The notes beneath the pieces were generated by a model. It was not told the DNA's origin, did no database searches, and was given only the letters and a program-made list of their open reading frames with translations. From Dehalococcoidales bacterium (lineage in GTDB: Bacteria; Chloroflexota; Dehalococcoidia; Dehalococcoidales; UBA2162), in assembly GCA_020343555.1 (NCBI GenBank), contig CP070800.1, forward strand, positions 1,633,613 through 1,646,191: a stretch of DNA of 12,579 nt. Direction: 5' to 3'. Numbering within the stretch: the first letter of the stretch is position 1; each line of letters opens with the position of its first letter. This document shows positions 6,388 to 12,579 of the stretch, in pieces. A program made the position numbers and the translations under genes.

Positions 6388-7656
6388 TTAGCGGTCTTCC
6401 AGCAATTCAAAAAACTGTTCCAATTTGTCGGTCACCTCTTCCTCCGACGTTAAAGTGGGATCTACTATATCGCAGTCTATCGTAAGCATCGGGACATCCA
6501 GTTCACTCAAGGTTTCCTTGATAACCTTTATGGTAGCGCACGTATGCCTGCATCCCATAAATGCCCAATATACCGCGCCGTCTGTTTTATACTGCTCAGC
6601 GCTCTTGATTATATCATCCAATGCCTGCTGGTCAAGAGGACCATACATGCTTCGTCTTTCCGGTATCATAAAGGATTTCATCGCCACGCTTCGTAGCGGA
6701 TTATCCGGATCGAGTTCTCCTTCGGACCATAGAGTAAATAATGGTTCCACAACACTGACGGCGCCGCGGTTTTCAAACACTTTGGCAAGAGAAGTCATCA
6801 GGTGCATAGGAGGTACGAACAGTGTCATCAGACGGAAATTTTCCGGATTGACAGCACCTTTTCCCTGTTGGACCATTTCTTTCAATTCATCCCGTAATAA
6901 TGTCAGGTATTGTGTCGCTTCCGGTTGGCCGGGGTACATGTAATCCGCCGAAAGCAGTTCAAGATAACCGAGGATGTTCATAGGAGAGGGTACGGCTTTT
7001 CTTAGTTCCCCGATTTCACGATATAACTCAATTTCATGTCGGGTGTGTTCAACCATCTCGGAGAGTTTATTCCAGTCCATCTTTTTACCAGTCTGTTCTT
7101 CGAGAAAGCCGACCATATCTTCCAACTCACCGACCAGGTAATCGATCTCACCGGGTGAGTTACGGAAAGGATTATCCAGGAAAAATCCGGGGCTGTCGCT
7201 TAATTCCATCATCAATTCGCCCGATTTTGCGGTGTTATCGCAGATAAGATTCGACCACAGAATAGCGTCCGGGCGTGGAATGGCATTCGTGGCTAATATA
7301 CCGGCTACGCCACGATGCGGTGAACATATCTCTGGAACGAGTCCCTGTTCAGCACCTTTTTCGAGAAGTTCCGCCTGCTCTTTTAAAAACAGAGCAATGA
7401 GCCATGTGGTCATTTCCATATGCATGGGGACGATATCCATTGCATAGAGGATTTCAGTAGGGAAGAACACTGTATGCGCTGCGATCTTTTTCCCTTCCTG
7501 GTGCGCATTGTTTACTCTCGTGTAATAGTCGACAAGCATCTGGTAGTAGAGAGTTTGACTCTCTCGTGTTTCAGGTCGTGATCGATTCATTCTTGCCAGC
7601 ATACGGCAGGTACGGACAAGCAGGTCTATCTTTGTTTTTTGTTCAGCGCTCGTCAT
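6388..7656 (-). CDS. 2-hydroxyacyl-CoA dehydratase / benzoyl-CoA reductase family subunit, BcrB/HgdB-like
   Basis: This 422-residue cytoplasmic protein belongs to the HGD-D family, whose members bind the [4Fe-4S] cluster that accepts one high-energy electron for radical chemistry on an acyl-CoA. The likely cluster ligands are C111 (PEICSPHRG), C139 (LICDNTAK) and either C369 or C373 in GCRHTC. C395 in DCDIVDP is an extra cysteine near the C-terminus. The family N-terminal block is visible (KKIAAHTVFFPTEILYAM, then VPMHME). ATG 7656 overlaps the preceding stop by one base (TAATG), so it is coupled to its smaller partner subunit. The length is close to BcrB-type subunits of class I benzoyl-CoA reductase (about 430 residues). 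The sequence alone does not separate a dehydratase from an aryl-CoA reductase. Position in a fatty acid synthesis operon is unusual for either. Confidence 0.85.
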   Translation of the reverse strand: MTSAEQKTKIDLLVRTCRMLARMNRSRPETRESQTLYYQMLVDYYTRVNNAHQEGKKIAAHTVFFPTEILYAMDIVPMHMEMTTWLIALFLKEQAELLEKGAEQGLVPEICSPHRGVAGILATNAIPRPDAILWSNLICDNTAKSGELMMELSDSPGFFLDNPFRNSPGEIDYLVGELEDMVGFLEEQTGKKMDWNKLSEMVEHTRHEIELYREIGELRKAVPSPMNILGYLELLSADYMYPGQPEATQYLTLLRDELKEMVQQGKGAVNPENFRLMTLFVPPMHLMTSLAKVFENRGAVSVVEPLFTLWSEGELDPDNPLRSVAMKSFMIPERRSMYGPLDQQALDDIIKSAEQYKTDGAVYWAFMGCRHTCATIKVIKETLSELDVPMLTIDCDIVDPTLTSEEEVTDKLEQFFELLEDR

Positions 7657-8801
7657 TATTTATATGTCTCCAGCATTTCAAGGAAAGCCTGTACTCGTGT
7701 ACTTATCTGCCCAGAGCCGGATGTGCCGTATTCGACGTCAAGGGCCAACGTTGGTAGTCCTGCTTTTTTCAATCGGTCGATGAGGAGTGGCAGATCATGA
7801 GCGTAAGGAACGCAGTACCGGATAATCTGGCTAATAACACCATCAACCTTATAGTCTTTGGCCAGTTCCAGTATGCGGTTGAACCGTTCATCCGATGGAA
7901 CCATCCGCGCACAGGGGAAATTGTTCAGGTATCTGCGTGAAATGGACTCGAGTATTGGTCGATCATCGAGAAAGACAGGATCCGACCAGTAACGGGTACT
8001 GGTGCAGAGTTCATCGGTAACCACCAAGCCACCCAGGTCCTCGATCGACCTGATAAAATCAGGGTTGTTCATCACGCTGCCGGTAACCATCAAACGGGAT
8101 CTTGTATTATGACTTCCTTCCTTCCCATCCAGTTCATCCAATAGTTCCTTAAGATACTCGTTGAATGGCTCTTTCGGCATTCGCTGGCTGGCGTTAAGTA
8201 CTTCCATGGTCTCAGCTCCGGTGATGGGCGGACTGTCAAGCATACGCAGCTGATAGAGTTGTTTCAATAATTCCCGGGATTTATTATAGACAGAAACCGA
8301 CTCTTCCAGAGCTTCATCAGTAATAGTAATACCAAGATACTGTTCAAGGTCGTCTTTTAATTTCAGGACCTGTTCGTGGTACAAACTATGGGCACGTTCT
8401 GTGTACTTTCGTGGTACCGAGAGAATAAAGTGGAATGGTACGTCCAGGTAGTGCTGCCATAAATCGAACAGACGACGGGCTCCGTCACAGGTCGATCCGG
8501 CAACGATGCCATCCAGGTAATCGTATTCACCTCTTAAACCCATCTGGAGACAGCTTCTGGAAAAAGAGCAGTTATTTATATACAGGTAGGCGTTGCCATC
8601 GTCCAGTTCGGTTTCCTGTGCATAACCTGTGATTCTTACCGGGAGTATCCCGGCGGCATGGAGAATTTCTTCGGGAACATAGGTGCAAAGCCAGCCGAAA
8701 ACCTTCTTTCCCTGGCTCTTCAACTTCAGAATTTCTTCGGTTTTCGGGAAAGATCGATTAACCTCAAGGAATCTTCCGACACTCTGTAATTCAGTTTTCA
8801 T
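7656..8801 (-). CDS. 2-hydroxyacyl-CoA dehydratase / benzoyl-CoA reductase family subunit, BcrC/FldC-like
   Basis: This is the first gene of the long operon and the smaller HGD-D family subunit, 381 residues from ATG 8801. It has the family pattern of BcrC/BadD and FldC-like proteins. VFGWLCTYVPEEILHAAG comes near the N-terminus, then NNCSFSRSC with C78 and C84, followed by the GEYDYLDG segment and GSTCDGARRLFDLW with C105. Next come QIIRYCVPY with C330, and finally the conserved ending YGTSGSGQISTRVQAFLEML. C78 or C84, C105 and C330 are the probable [4Fe-4S] ligands. With the next gene's product it should form the radical dehydratase/reductase heterodimer. An in-frame TTG at 8810 would add three residues; an in-frame stop lies directly upstream of it, so only these two starts are close. 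Neither has a clear ribosome binding site, the nearest being AAAAGGA well upstream. The exact reaction is not determined. Confidence 0.85.
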   Translation of the reverse strand: MKTELQSVGRFLEVNRSFPKTEEILKLKSQGKKVFGWLCTYVPEEILHAAGILPVRITGYAQETELDDGNAYLYINNCSFSRSCLQMGLRGEYDYLDGIVAGSTCDGARRLFDLWQHYLDVPFHFILSVPRKYTERAHSLYHEQVLKLKDDLEQYLGITITDEALEESVSVYNKSRELLKQLYQLRMLDSPPITGAETMEVLNASQRMPKEPFNEYLKELLDELDGKEGSHNTRSRLMVTGSVMNNPDFIRSIEDLGGLVVTDELCTSTRYWSDPVFLDDRPILESISRRYLNNFPCARMVPSDERFNRILELAKDYKVDGVISQIIRYCVPYAHDLPLLIDRLKKAGLPTLALDVEYGTSGSGQISTRVQAFLEMLETYK

Positions 8802-8860
8802 TGCTGACAATCAAATGATGGCGGTAATCCTTTTACATAGAAGCTCTAGGTATTTCTGGA

Positions 8861-8889
8861 ATAATATAGAATAGATGAGTGGATGTCAA
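8861..8889 (-). promoter_or_regulatory. Sigma-70-type promoter of the radical enzyme / fatty acid operon
   Basis: Reading the minus strand, a perfect -35 box TTGACA (8889-8884) is followed by a 17-bp spacer and a -10 box TATTAT (8866-8861) with five of six consensus bases. Transcription would start near 8854 and leave a leader of about 50 nt before the ATG at 8801. This is the only sizeable gap upstream of the eleven-gene run, so it is probably its main promoter. A short inverted repeat (TAGA-GCT-TCTA, about 8847-8837) lies in the leader. Confidence 0.75.
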
Positions 8890-8899
8890 CTTTAAATGG

Positions 8900-8917
8900 A
8901 AAGCAGGTTTCCTGTTT
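8900..8917 (-). other. Small inverted repeat between the two operons (possible operator or weak terminator)
   Basis: The minus strand reads AAACAGG-AAA-CCTGCTTT, a 7-bp imperfect inverted repeat with one bulged base. It lies 48 nt or more beyond the stop of the last transporter gene and about 10 nt upstream of the -35 box. The position fits a repressor or activator site for the promoter. It could also be a weak hairpin for the transporter transcript, but no T-run follows it, so a Rho-independent terminator is not supported. The symmetry is short enough to be chance. Confidence 0.25.
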
Positions 8918-8964
8918 ATCACTTTATTAATGACCAGGTTGGTAGTGAAACGAGAATATATTGG

Positions 8965-9942
8965 TTAGGTGTGTAAGTGGCAACTTACCATCCGGTTTTT
9001 CACTTCTTTTAATTCGGGGATCTCCGTTTTGCATATATCCATTACGAATGGACAACGGGTATGAAACCGGCATCCGGAGGGAGGACTCAGAGGAGAAGGC
9101 ATTTCCCCACTTAAAATGATTGGTTCAACACCTTTCTCTTCGTCTTCTGGCAGAGTAAGAGTTGAGGCTGAAATCAGGGCTTGCGTATATGGATGAAGCG
9201 GATCCGGCAAGACAAGTTCGGTGTCTCCATACTCTACGATCTGGCCGAGATACATAATGGCCACATCATGGCTCATAAACCGGACCGTGGCCAGATTATG
9301 GGCTATAACGAGATATGTAAGATCGAACTCTTCCTGTAGATCTTTTAGCAGGTTCATTATCTGTGCCCTGATAGAGACATCGAGAGCCGAAACAGGTTCA
9401 TCGAGCACTACCAGGCTGGGATTTAATGCCAAGGCGCGTGCTACGGCTATTCGCTGTCTTTGACCTCCGCTGAACTCATGAGGATAATACTCTGCCTGAT
9501 TCGGTGCGAGTCCCACCTGTTCAAGTAACTCCATAACCCTGTAACGAATATCACTTTTAGTCAGTTTTGTATTCACAACGAGCGGTTCGGCAATAATATC
9601 TCTTACCCGCATTCTGGGATTCATTGAACTCCAAAGATTCTGCTGTACTGACTGCACGCTGGATCGGTAATTTGCTTTTAGTTGCAACTGGGAAAATCCG
9701 TAAACGTCTTCTCCATTGAACAGAATACTACCTGAAGTTAATCTTTCAAGAAGCAGTACCATTTTAGCTACGGTCGTTTTACCTGCACCTGATTCACCGA
9801 CAAGGCTGAGGGATTTCCCTTTTTCTATCGTGAAAGAAATACCATCAATAGCTCTGACGTAACCTATGGTACGCTGGAGTAACCCTTTCTTAACGGGGTA
9901 GTATTTTTTAAGGTTTTTACCTTCTATTAATATTTCTGGCAT
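8965..9942 (-). CDS. Oligopeptide/dipeptide ABC importer ATPase (OppF/DppF type)
   Basis: This 325-residue ATPase energises an Opp/Dpp-type importer at the inner face of the membrane. The landmarks are Walker A GESGAGKT (49-56), the signature FSGGQRQR (157-164), Walker B LVVLDEP (177-183) and a switch histidine H215. The C-terminal oligopeptide-transporter domain follows with PPSGCRFHTRCPF and four cysteines (C291, C297, C304, C321); in some family members this set binds an iron-sulfur cluster. Small departures are Q-Q-N after the Q-loop, where Q-D is common, and IAHNL where SHDL is usual. The gene begins three bases after its partner ATPase gene. It is the last gene of the transporter unit, followed by the 154-nt intergenic gap. 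The substrate class (oligopeptide, dipeptide, nickel or other small solute) cannot be told from the ATPase. Confidence 0.92.
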   Translation of the reverse strand: MPEILIEGKNLKKYYPVKKGLLQRTIGYVRAIDGISFTIEKGKSLSLVGESGAGKTTVAKMVLLLERLTSGSILFNGEDVYGFSQLQLKANYRSSVQSVQQNLWSSMNPRMRVRDIIAEPLVVNTKLTKSDIRYRVMELLEQVGLAPNQAEYYPHEFSGGQRQRIAVARALALNPSLVVLDEPVSALDVSIRAQIMNLLKDLQEEFDLTYLVIAHNLATVRFMSHDVAIMYLGQIVEYGDTELVLPDPLHPYTQALISASTLTLPEDEEKGVEPIILSGEMPSPLSPPSGCRFHTRCPFVMDICKTEIPELKEVKNRMVSCHLHT

Positions 9943-9945
9943 TGT

Positions 9946-10917
9946 CTATCTTACTTTCCAGCAGGATACGGAATGACCCGGGTTAACTTCGATTTCATCA
10001 GGTTGTTTCTCATTGCATATCTCCCTCACTTCAGGGCATCTAGGTGCAAACCTGCAGCCCGGAGGGAGGTTTAATAGTGAGGGTGGTTGTCCTTCGATTG
10101 AATAGAGCCTGTCAACCTTTACATCCAGACGTGGTACCGAGTTAATCAATGCAACTGTATATGGGTGTAAAGGTGACTTGAAAATTGTGGAGGTAGGGGC
10201 CGTTTCCAGAATTTTACCGGCATACATTACACCGACGCGATGGCACATACTTGCAACCACGCCAAAATCGTGTGTAATAAATAGTATACCAATGTTTGTT
10301 GATTTCTGGATGTCCCTGAACAGTTCCAGGTACTGCGCCTGTATGGTAGCATCAAGGGCTGTGGTAGGTTCATCCGCGATGAGTATACGCGGTCTGCAGG
10401 ACATCGCAATGGCACCTACCACACGCTGTCTCATACCTCCACTCATTTGAAAGGGATAATCATGTATTCTTTGTTCAGGTGCCGGTATTCGCAGAAATTT
10501 TAACGCCGATATGACTTCGTCTTCAACTTCATCGGCATCGGTTATCTGCTGATGCTGTCGAATCGGTTCGGCTATCTGGTTACCTACTGTGTATACAGGA
10601 TTGAGAGATGTCATGGGATCCTGGAGTATCATTGATATTTTAGATCCTCTGAACTCACGCATCTCATCTTTTGTAAGACTTAGTACATCAATCCCATCGA
10701 GAGCAATAGTGCCGCCGATAATCTGACCGGCTGGTTCAGGAACCAGTCGCATGAGAGACAGGGCAGTAATCGATTTGCCACACGCCGATTCGCCAACAAG
10801 ACCGAACGTTTCACCTTCTCTAATCTCGAAACTTACTCCACCAACTGCCTTGAACTCTCCAACTCTGGTAAAAAAGGAAGTCTGGAGATTTTCAACCTCT
10901 AAAATGATATCGCTCAT
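9946..10917 (-). CDS. Oligopeptide/dipeptide ABC importer ATPase (OppD/DppD type)
   Basis: This 323-residue protein is the first of two ATPases in the importer. It has Walker A GESACGKS (42-49), Q99 in ILQDPMTSLNP, the signature MSGGMRQRV (158-166), Walker B ILIADEP (178-184) and ITHDFGVVA with switch H216. The C-terminal domain carries PPGCRFAPRCPE and cysteines C288, C294, C301 and C319, the same four-Cys layout as its partner. The signature is slightly divergent, with VVGAIAMSC following where VMIAMAL is common. ATG 10917 overlaps the permease stop by four bases (ATGA). The OppD-like sequence and order (permease, permease, D, F) match the canonical peptide importer arrangement. The transported solute is not identifiable without the binding protein. 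Confidence 0.92.
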   Translation of the reverse strand: MSDIILEVENLQTSFFTRVGEFKAVGGVSFEIREGETFGLVGESACGKSITALSLMRLVPEPAGQIIGGTIALDGIDVLSLTKDEMREFRGSKISMILQDPMTSLNPVYTVGNQIAEPIRQHQQITDADEVEDEVISALKFLRIPAPEQRIHDYPFQMSGGMRQRVVGAIAMSCRPRILIADEPTTALDATIQAQYLELFRDIQKSTNIGILFITHDFGVVASMCHRVGVMYAGKILETAPTSTIFKSPLHPYTVALINSVPRLDVKVDRLYSIEGQPPSLLNLPPGCRFAPRCPEVREICNEKQPDEIEVNPGHSVSCWKVR

Positions 10918-11816
10918 AGTTGCCTCAATTTCGGATCAAGCCTATCGCGAAGCCAGTCACCGAGGAAGTTGCCGGAAAGTACTACCAGTGCGATAGCAAT
11001 TCCGGGGAAAGTGGATATCCACCAGGCTGTATCTATCAGGTTTCTCCCGTCATTGACCATATTCCCCCAGGATGGGGCCGGAGGAGGAATTCCTACCCCG
11101 AGGAAACTCAAGGAAGCCTCCACTATAATTAACAACCCTACTTGGAGGGTCATTATTATTATCAGCGAGTTTACTATGTTAGGGAAGATGTGACGCAGCA
11201 TTATTCTAATCGATGAACTGCCAATGATACGTGCCTGGGCAACGAAGTCTGCCTCGCGCAGTTTAAGTGTCTCTCCCCGTATCAGACGGGCATAAGGAGC
11301 CCAGCCGAGTATTGACACTGCCAGTACTACCGTGGTGAAAGACGGCCCCATGCTGACGGCAAGGAGCATCGCCACTAGTATTGCGGGGAAAGATAAAGAG
11401 ATATCGGTTATACGCATCAAAAAGGCTTCGGTACGCCCCCCCAGATACCCACCTATTATCCCCAGCGTCGTTCCGATAAAACTGGTAATCATTATAACAA
11501 GCAAGGAGACACTGAGTGATATCCGGGCACCGTGTATAAGACGGCTCAGTACATCCCGTCCTAATTTGTCCGTTCCCAGAAAATGCTCCGTACTCCCGCC
11601 TTCTGACCAGAACGGCGGCATCAGCCGGTCCGTTAATGATATCTTTACCGGATCATAGGGTGCGATCAGAGGAGCAAATATCGCCATAAGTACTATCAGT
11701 GTTAGTATTATCACCGGGATAATCAAAGTTAATCTTCTCACTATCCGGGCCCGTCGGGTCATTCCACCCCCTACGGGTTTAGCAGTGATTTCTATTGTAG
11801 CAACCGAATCCTGCAT
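10914..11816 (-). CDS. Opp/Dpp-type ABC importer permease (OppC/DppC type)
   Basis: This 300-residue integral membrane protein has a basic cytoplasmic N-terminus (TRRARIVRRLT) and a first membrane helix at about 29-50. The OppC N-terminal signature IAPYDP follows, then a periplasmic segment with FLGTDKLGRDVLSRL (79-93). About five further hydrophobic helices follow, near 101-123, 138-157, 160-176, 215-240 and 266-287. The EAA coupling loop that contacts the ATPases is at about 188-213 (EADFVAQARIIGSS, then RHIFPN). It should pair with the upstream permease to form the translocation pore. ATG 11816 lies 14 nt after the upstream stop. The end overlaps the OppD-like gene, consistent with one transcript. 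About 18 extra residues precede the usual start region, so an internal start at M19 is possible. Confidence 0.92.
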   Translation of the reverse strand: MQDSVATIEITAKPVGGGMTRRARIVRRLTLIIPVIILTLIVLMAIFAPLIAPYDPVKISLTDRLMPPFWSEGGSTEHFLGTDKLGRDVLSRLIHGARISLSVSLLVIMITSFIGTTLGIIGGYLGGRTEAFLMRITDISLSFPAILVAMLLAVSMGPSFTTVVLAVSILGWAPYARLIRGETLKLREADFVAQARIIGSSSIRIMLRHIFPNIVNSLIIIMTLQVGLLIIVEASLSFLGVGIPPPAPSWGNMVNDGRNLIDTAWWISTFPGIAIALVVLSGNFLGDWLRDRLDPKLRQL

Positions 11817-11830
11817 CAGTACCTTTTCCT

Positions 11831-12579
11831 TTACGTCCTCTGATACCTTATCTGAGGATCAATGTAGGCATAGGTAATGTCCACCAGGAGGTTGACCCCG
11901 AGCACGACAGCAGCCACCAGCATGGTAATTGCCTGCACCAGGGGGAAATCGCGTGCCATCACTCCTTCGACCATAATCCACCCGACTCCAGGCCAGCTGA
12001 AAACAGTCTCAGTGATTACGGAACCGGTGATCAGGCCGGCGAGTAACACGCCGGCTACCGTCAGGGGACCTATTAGAGCATTCCTCAGGGCATGTTTCCA
12101 GATGACTGTTCTTTCAGGAAGTCCCTTGATCCTTGCCAGCTTGATATATTCGCTGTCAAGAACATCAAGCATACTGGAACGCACCAGGCGCATCATCCCC
12201 GGCAGCAGGAAAAACGCCATGGTGCATACCGGCAGTATATAGTGGTCGATACCGCCAATACCTGAGGTGGGCAACAGTCTCCATGTTACCGAAAAGAGAT
12301 AAACAGCTATGATAGCTACCCAGAAACCTGGTAAAGCCTGACCCATGACCGCTATAAACTTCACAATGTTGTCCAGGATGGAATCGCGTCGCGTGGCGCT
12401 CATAACCCCCAGAAGAAGTGCTCCTGACATGGCAACCACGAAGGATGGAATTGCTAACCTGAGTGTATTGGGTATTGCTGCTGCGATCATCTCGGTCACC
12501 GGTTTTTTCTTGAACAGTGATTCTCCCATGTCACCCTGGAGGACATCGGTTACGAAAATCCAGAACTGTTCCGGTATTG
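11831..12579 (-). CDS. Opp/Dpp-type ABC importer permease (OppB/DppB type), 5' end outside window
   Basis: The reading frame is open through the right edge. Sixteen codons precede the ATG at 12529, and these read as OppB sequence (IPEQFWIFVTDVLQGDMGES), matching the family's LQGDLG-S segment, so the gene starts beyond the window and 12529 is not its start. About 248 residues are visible. They include hydrophobic helices, LPTSGIGG, and the EAA coupling loop SEYIKLARIKGLPERTVIWKH. The C-terminal part reads ETVFSWPGVGWIMVEGV and ends YAYIDPQIRYQ. These are typical of OppB/DppB/NikB permeases. It forms the first half of the membrane pore with the next gene. The solute-binding protein gene is presumably further upstream. 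Confidence 0.92.
   Translation of the reverse strand, partial: IPEQFWIFVTDVLQGDMGESLFKKKPVTEMIAAAIPNTLRLAIPSFVVAMSGALLLGVMSATRRDSILDNIVKFIAVMGQALPGFWVAIIAVYLFSVTWRLLPTSGIGGIDHYILPVCTMAFFLLPGMMRLVRSSMLDVLDSEYIKLARIKGLPERTVIWKHALRNALIGPLTVAGVLLAGLITGSVITETVFSWPGVGWIMVEGVMARDFPLVQAITMLVAAVVLGVNLLVDITYAYIDPQIRYQRT

Noticed and set aside
6387..6410. Longer start (ATG 6410) for the second activator ATPase
   Set aside because: It would overlap the upstream gene by 23 nt and add residues before the conserved N-terminal strand; ATG 6386 has a better-placed GGAAGA and fits the one-base spacing of the operon.
4531..8801. Complete benzoate degradation locus
   Set aside because: The four subunits resemble a class I benzoyl-CoA reductase in composition, but no ring hydratase, hydrolase, dehydrogenase or benzoate-CoA ligase gene accompanies them; naming them bcr/bad would overstate the evidence.
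8890..8964. Rho-independent terminator for the transporter operon
   Set aside because: Only short imperfect stems (CAGG-AAA-CCTG and TCACT/AGTGA) are present and none is followed by a T-run, so no terminator is called.
8965..12579. Functional link between the peptide-type importer and the fatty acid operon
   Set aside because: They share only strand and adjacency; the promoter between them and the lack of a binding protein in view give no basis for assigning a shared substrate.

Overview
Every supported gene in this window lies on the minus strand, so the biological order runs from right to left. The genes use the standard code, and spacing is very tight (gaps of 0-16 nt or small overlaps), apart from one 154-nt intergenic stretch at 8811-8964. 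That stretch separates two transcription units. No RNA gene, insertion sequence, CRISPR array or long repeat is visible.

Right-hand unit (about 8965-12579): the 3' part of an oligopeptide/dipeptide/nickel-type (Opp/Dpp) ABC importer. The order is a permease cut by the window edge, a second permease, then two ATPases with the cysteine-containing C-terminal oligopeptide domain. The solute-binding protein is not in view.

Left-hand unit (8801 down to 1 and beyond): one apparent operon of at least eleven genes behind a near-consensus sigma-70 promoter (TTGACA, 17-bp spacer, TATTAT; 8889-8861). Its first four genes encode an oxygen-sensitive radical enzyme system of the 2-hydroxyacyl-CoA dehydratase / class I benzoyl-CoA reductase superfamily. 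Two are HgdB/BcrB/BcrC-type iron-sulfur subunits and two are different BadF/BcrA/HgdC-type activating ATPases; one of these carries a fused C-terminal ferredoxin-like domain. The next seven genes look like a type II fatty acid synthesis set: a split MaoC/HadA-HadB-like dehydratase pair, PlsX, an acyl carrier protein, a FabL-like enoyl-ACP reductase with a Y-x6-K signature, FabF, and a FabG cut by the left edge.

The main point of interest is this linkage. Radical dehydratase/aryl-CoA reductase systems are normally catabolic (amino acid fermentation, benzoate degradation), yet here the system leads a fatty-acid operon with no benzoate-pathway gene in view. A reasonable inference is that it makes or modifies an acyl thioester (2-enoyl, alicyclic or otherwise unusual) that the FAS genes then use, or that 2-hydroxyacyl units are fed into chain elongation. 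Several FAS proteins also depart from the textbook form: Met replaces the gating Phe in FabF, Val replaces the third nucleotide-loop Gly in FabL, the usual Asn-containing PlsX glycine loop is changed, and the dehydratase is split.

Organism: the radical enzymes and low-potential ferredoxin domain imply a strict anaerobe of moderate GC content. The combination would fit an uncultured sediment lineage such as anaerobic Chloroflexota (Dehalococcoidia-like), but this is a low-confidence guess; Firmicutes-like or deltaproteobacterial relatives cannot be excluded without a database search.
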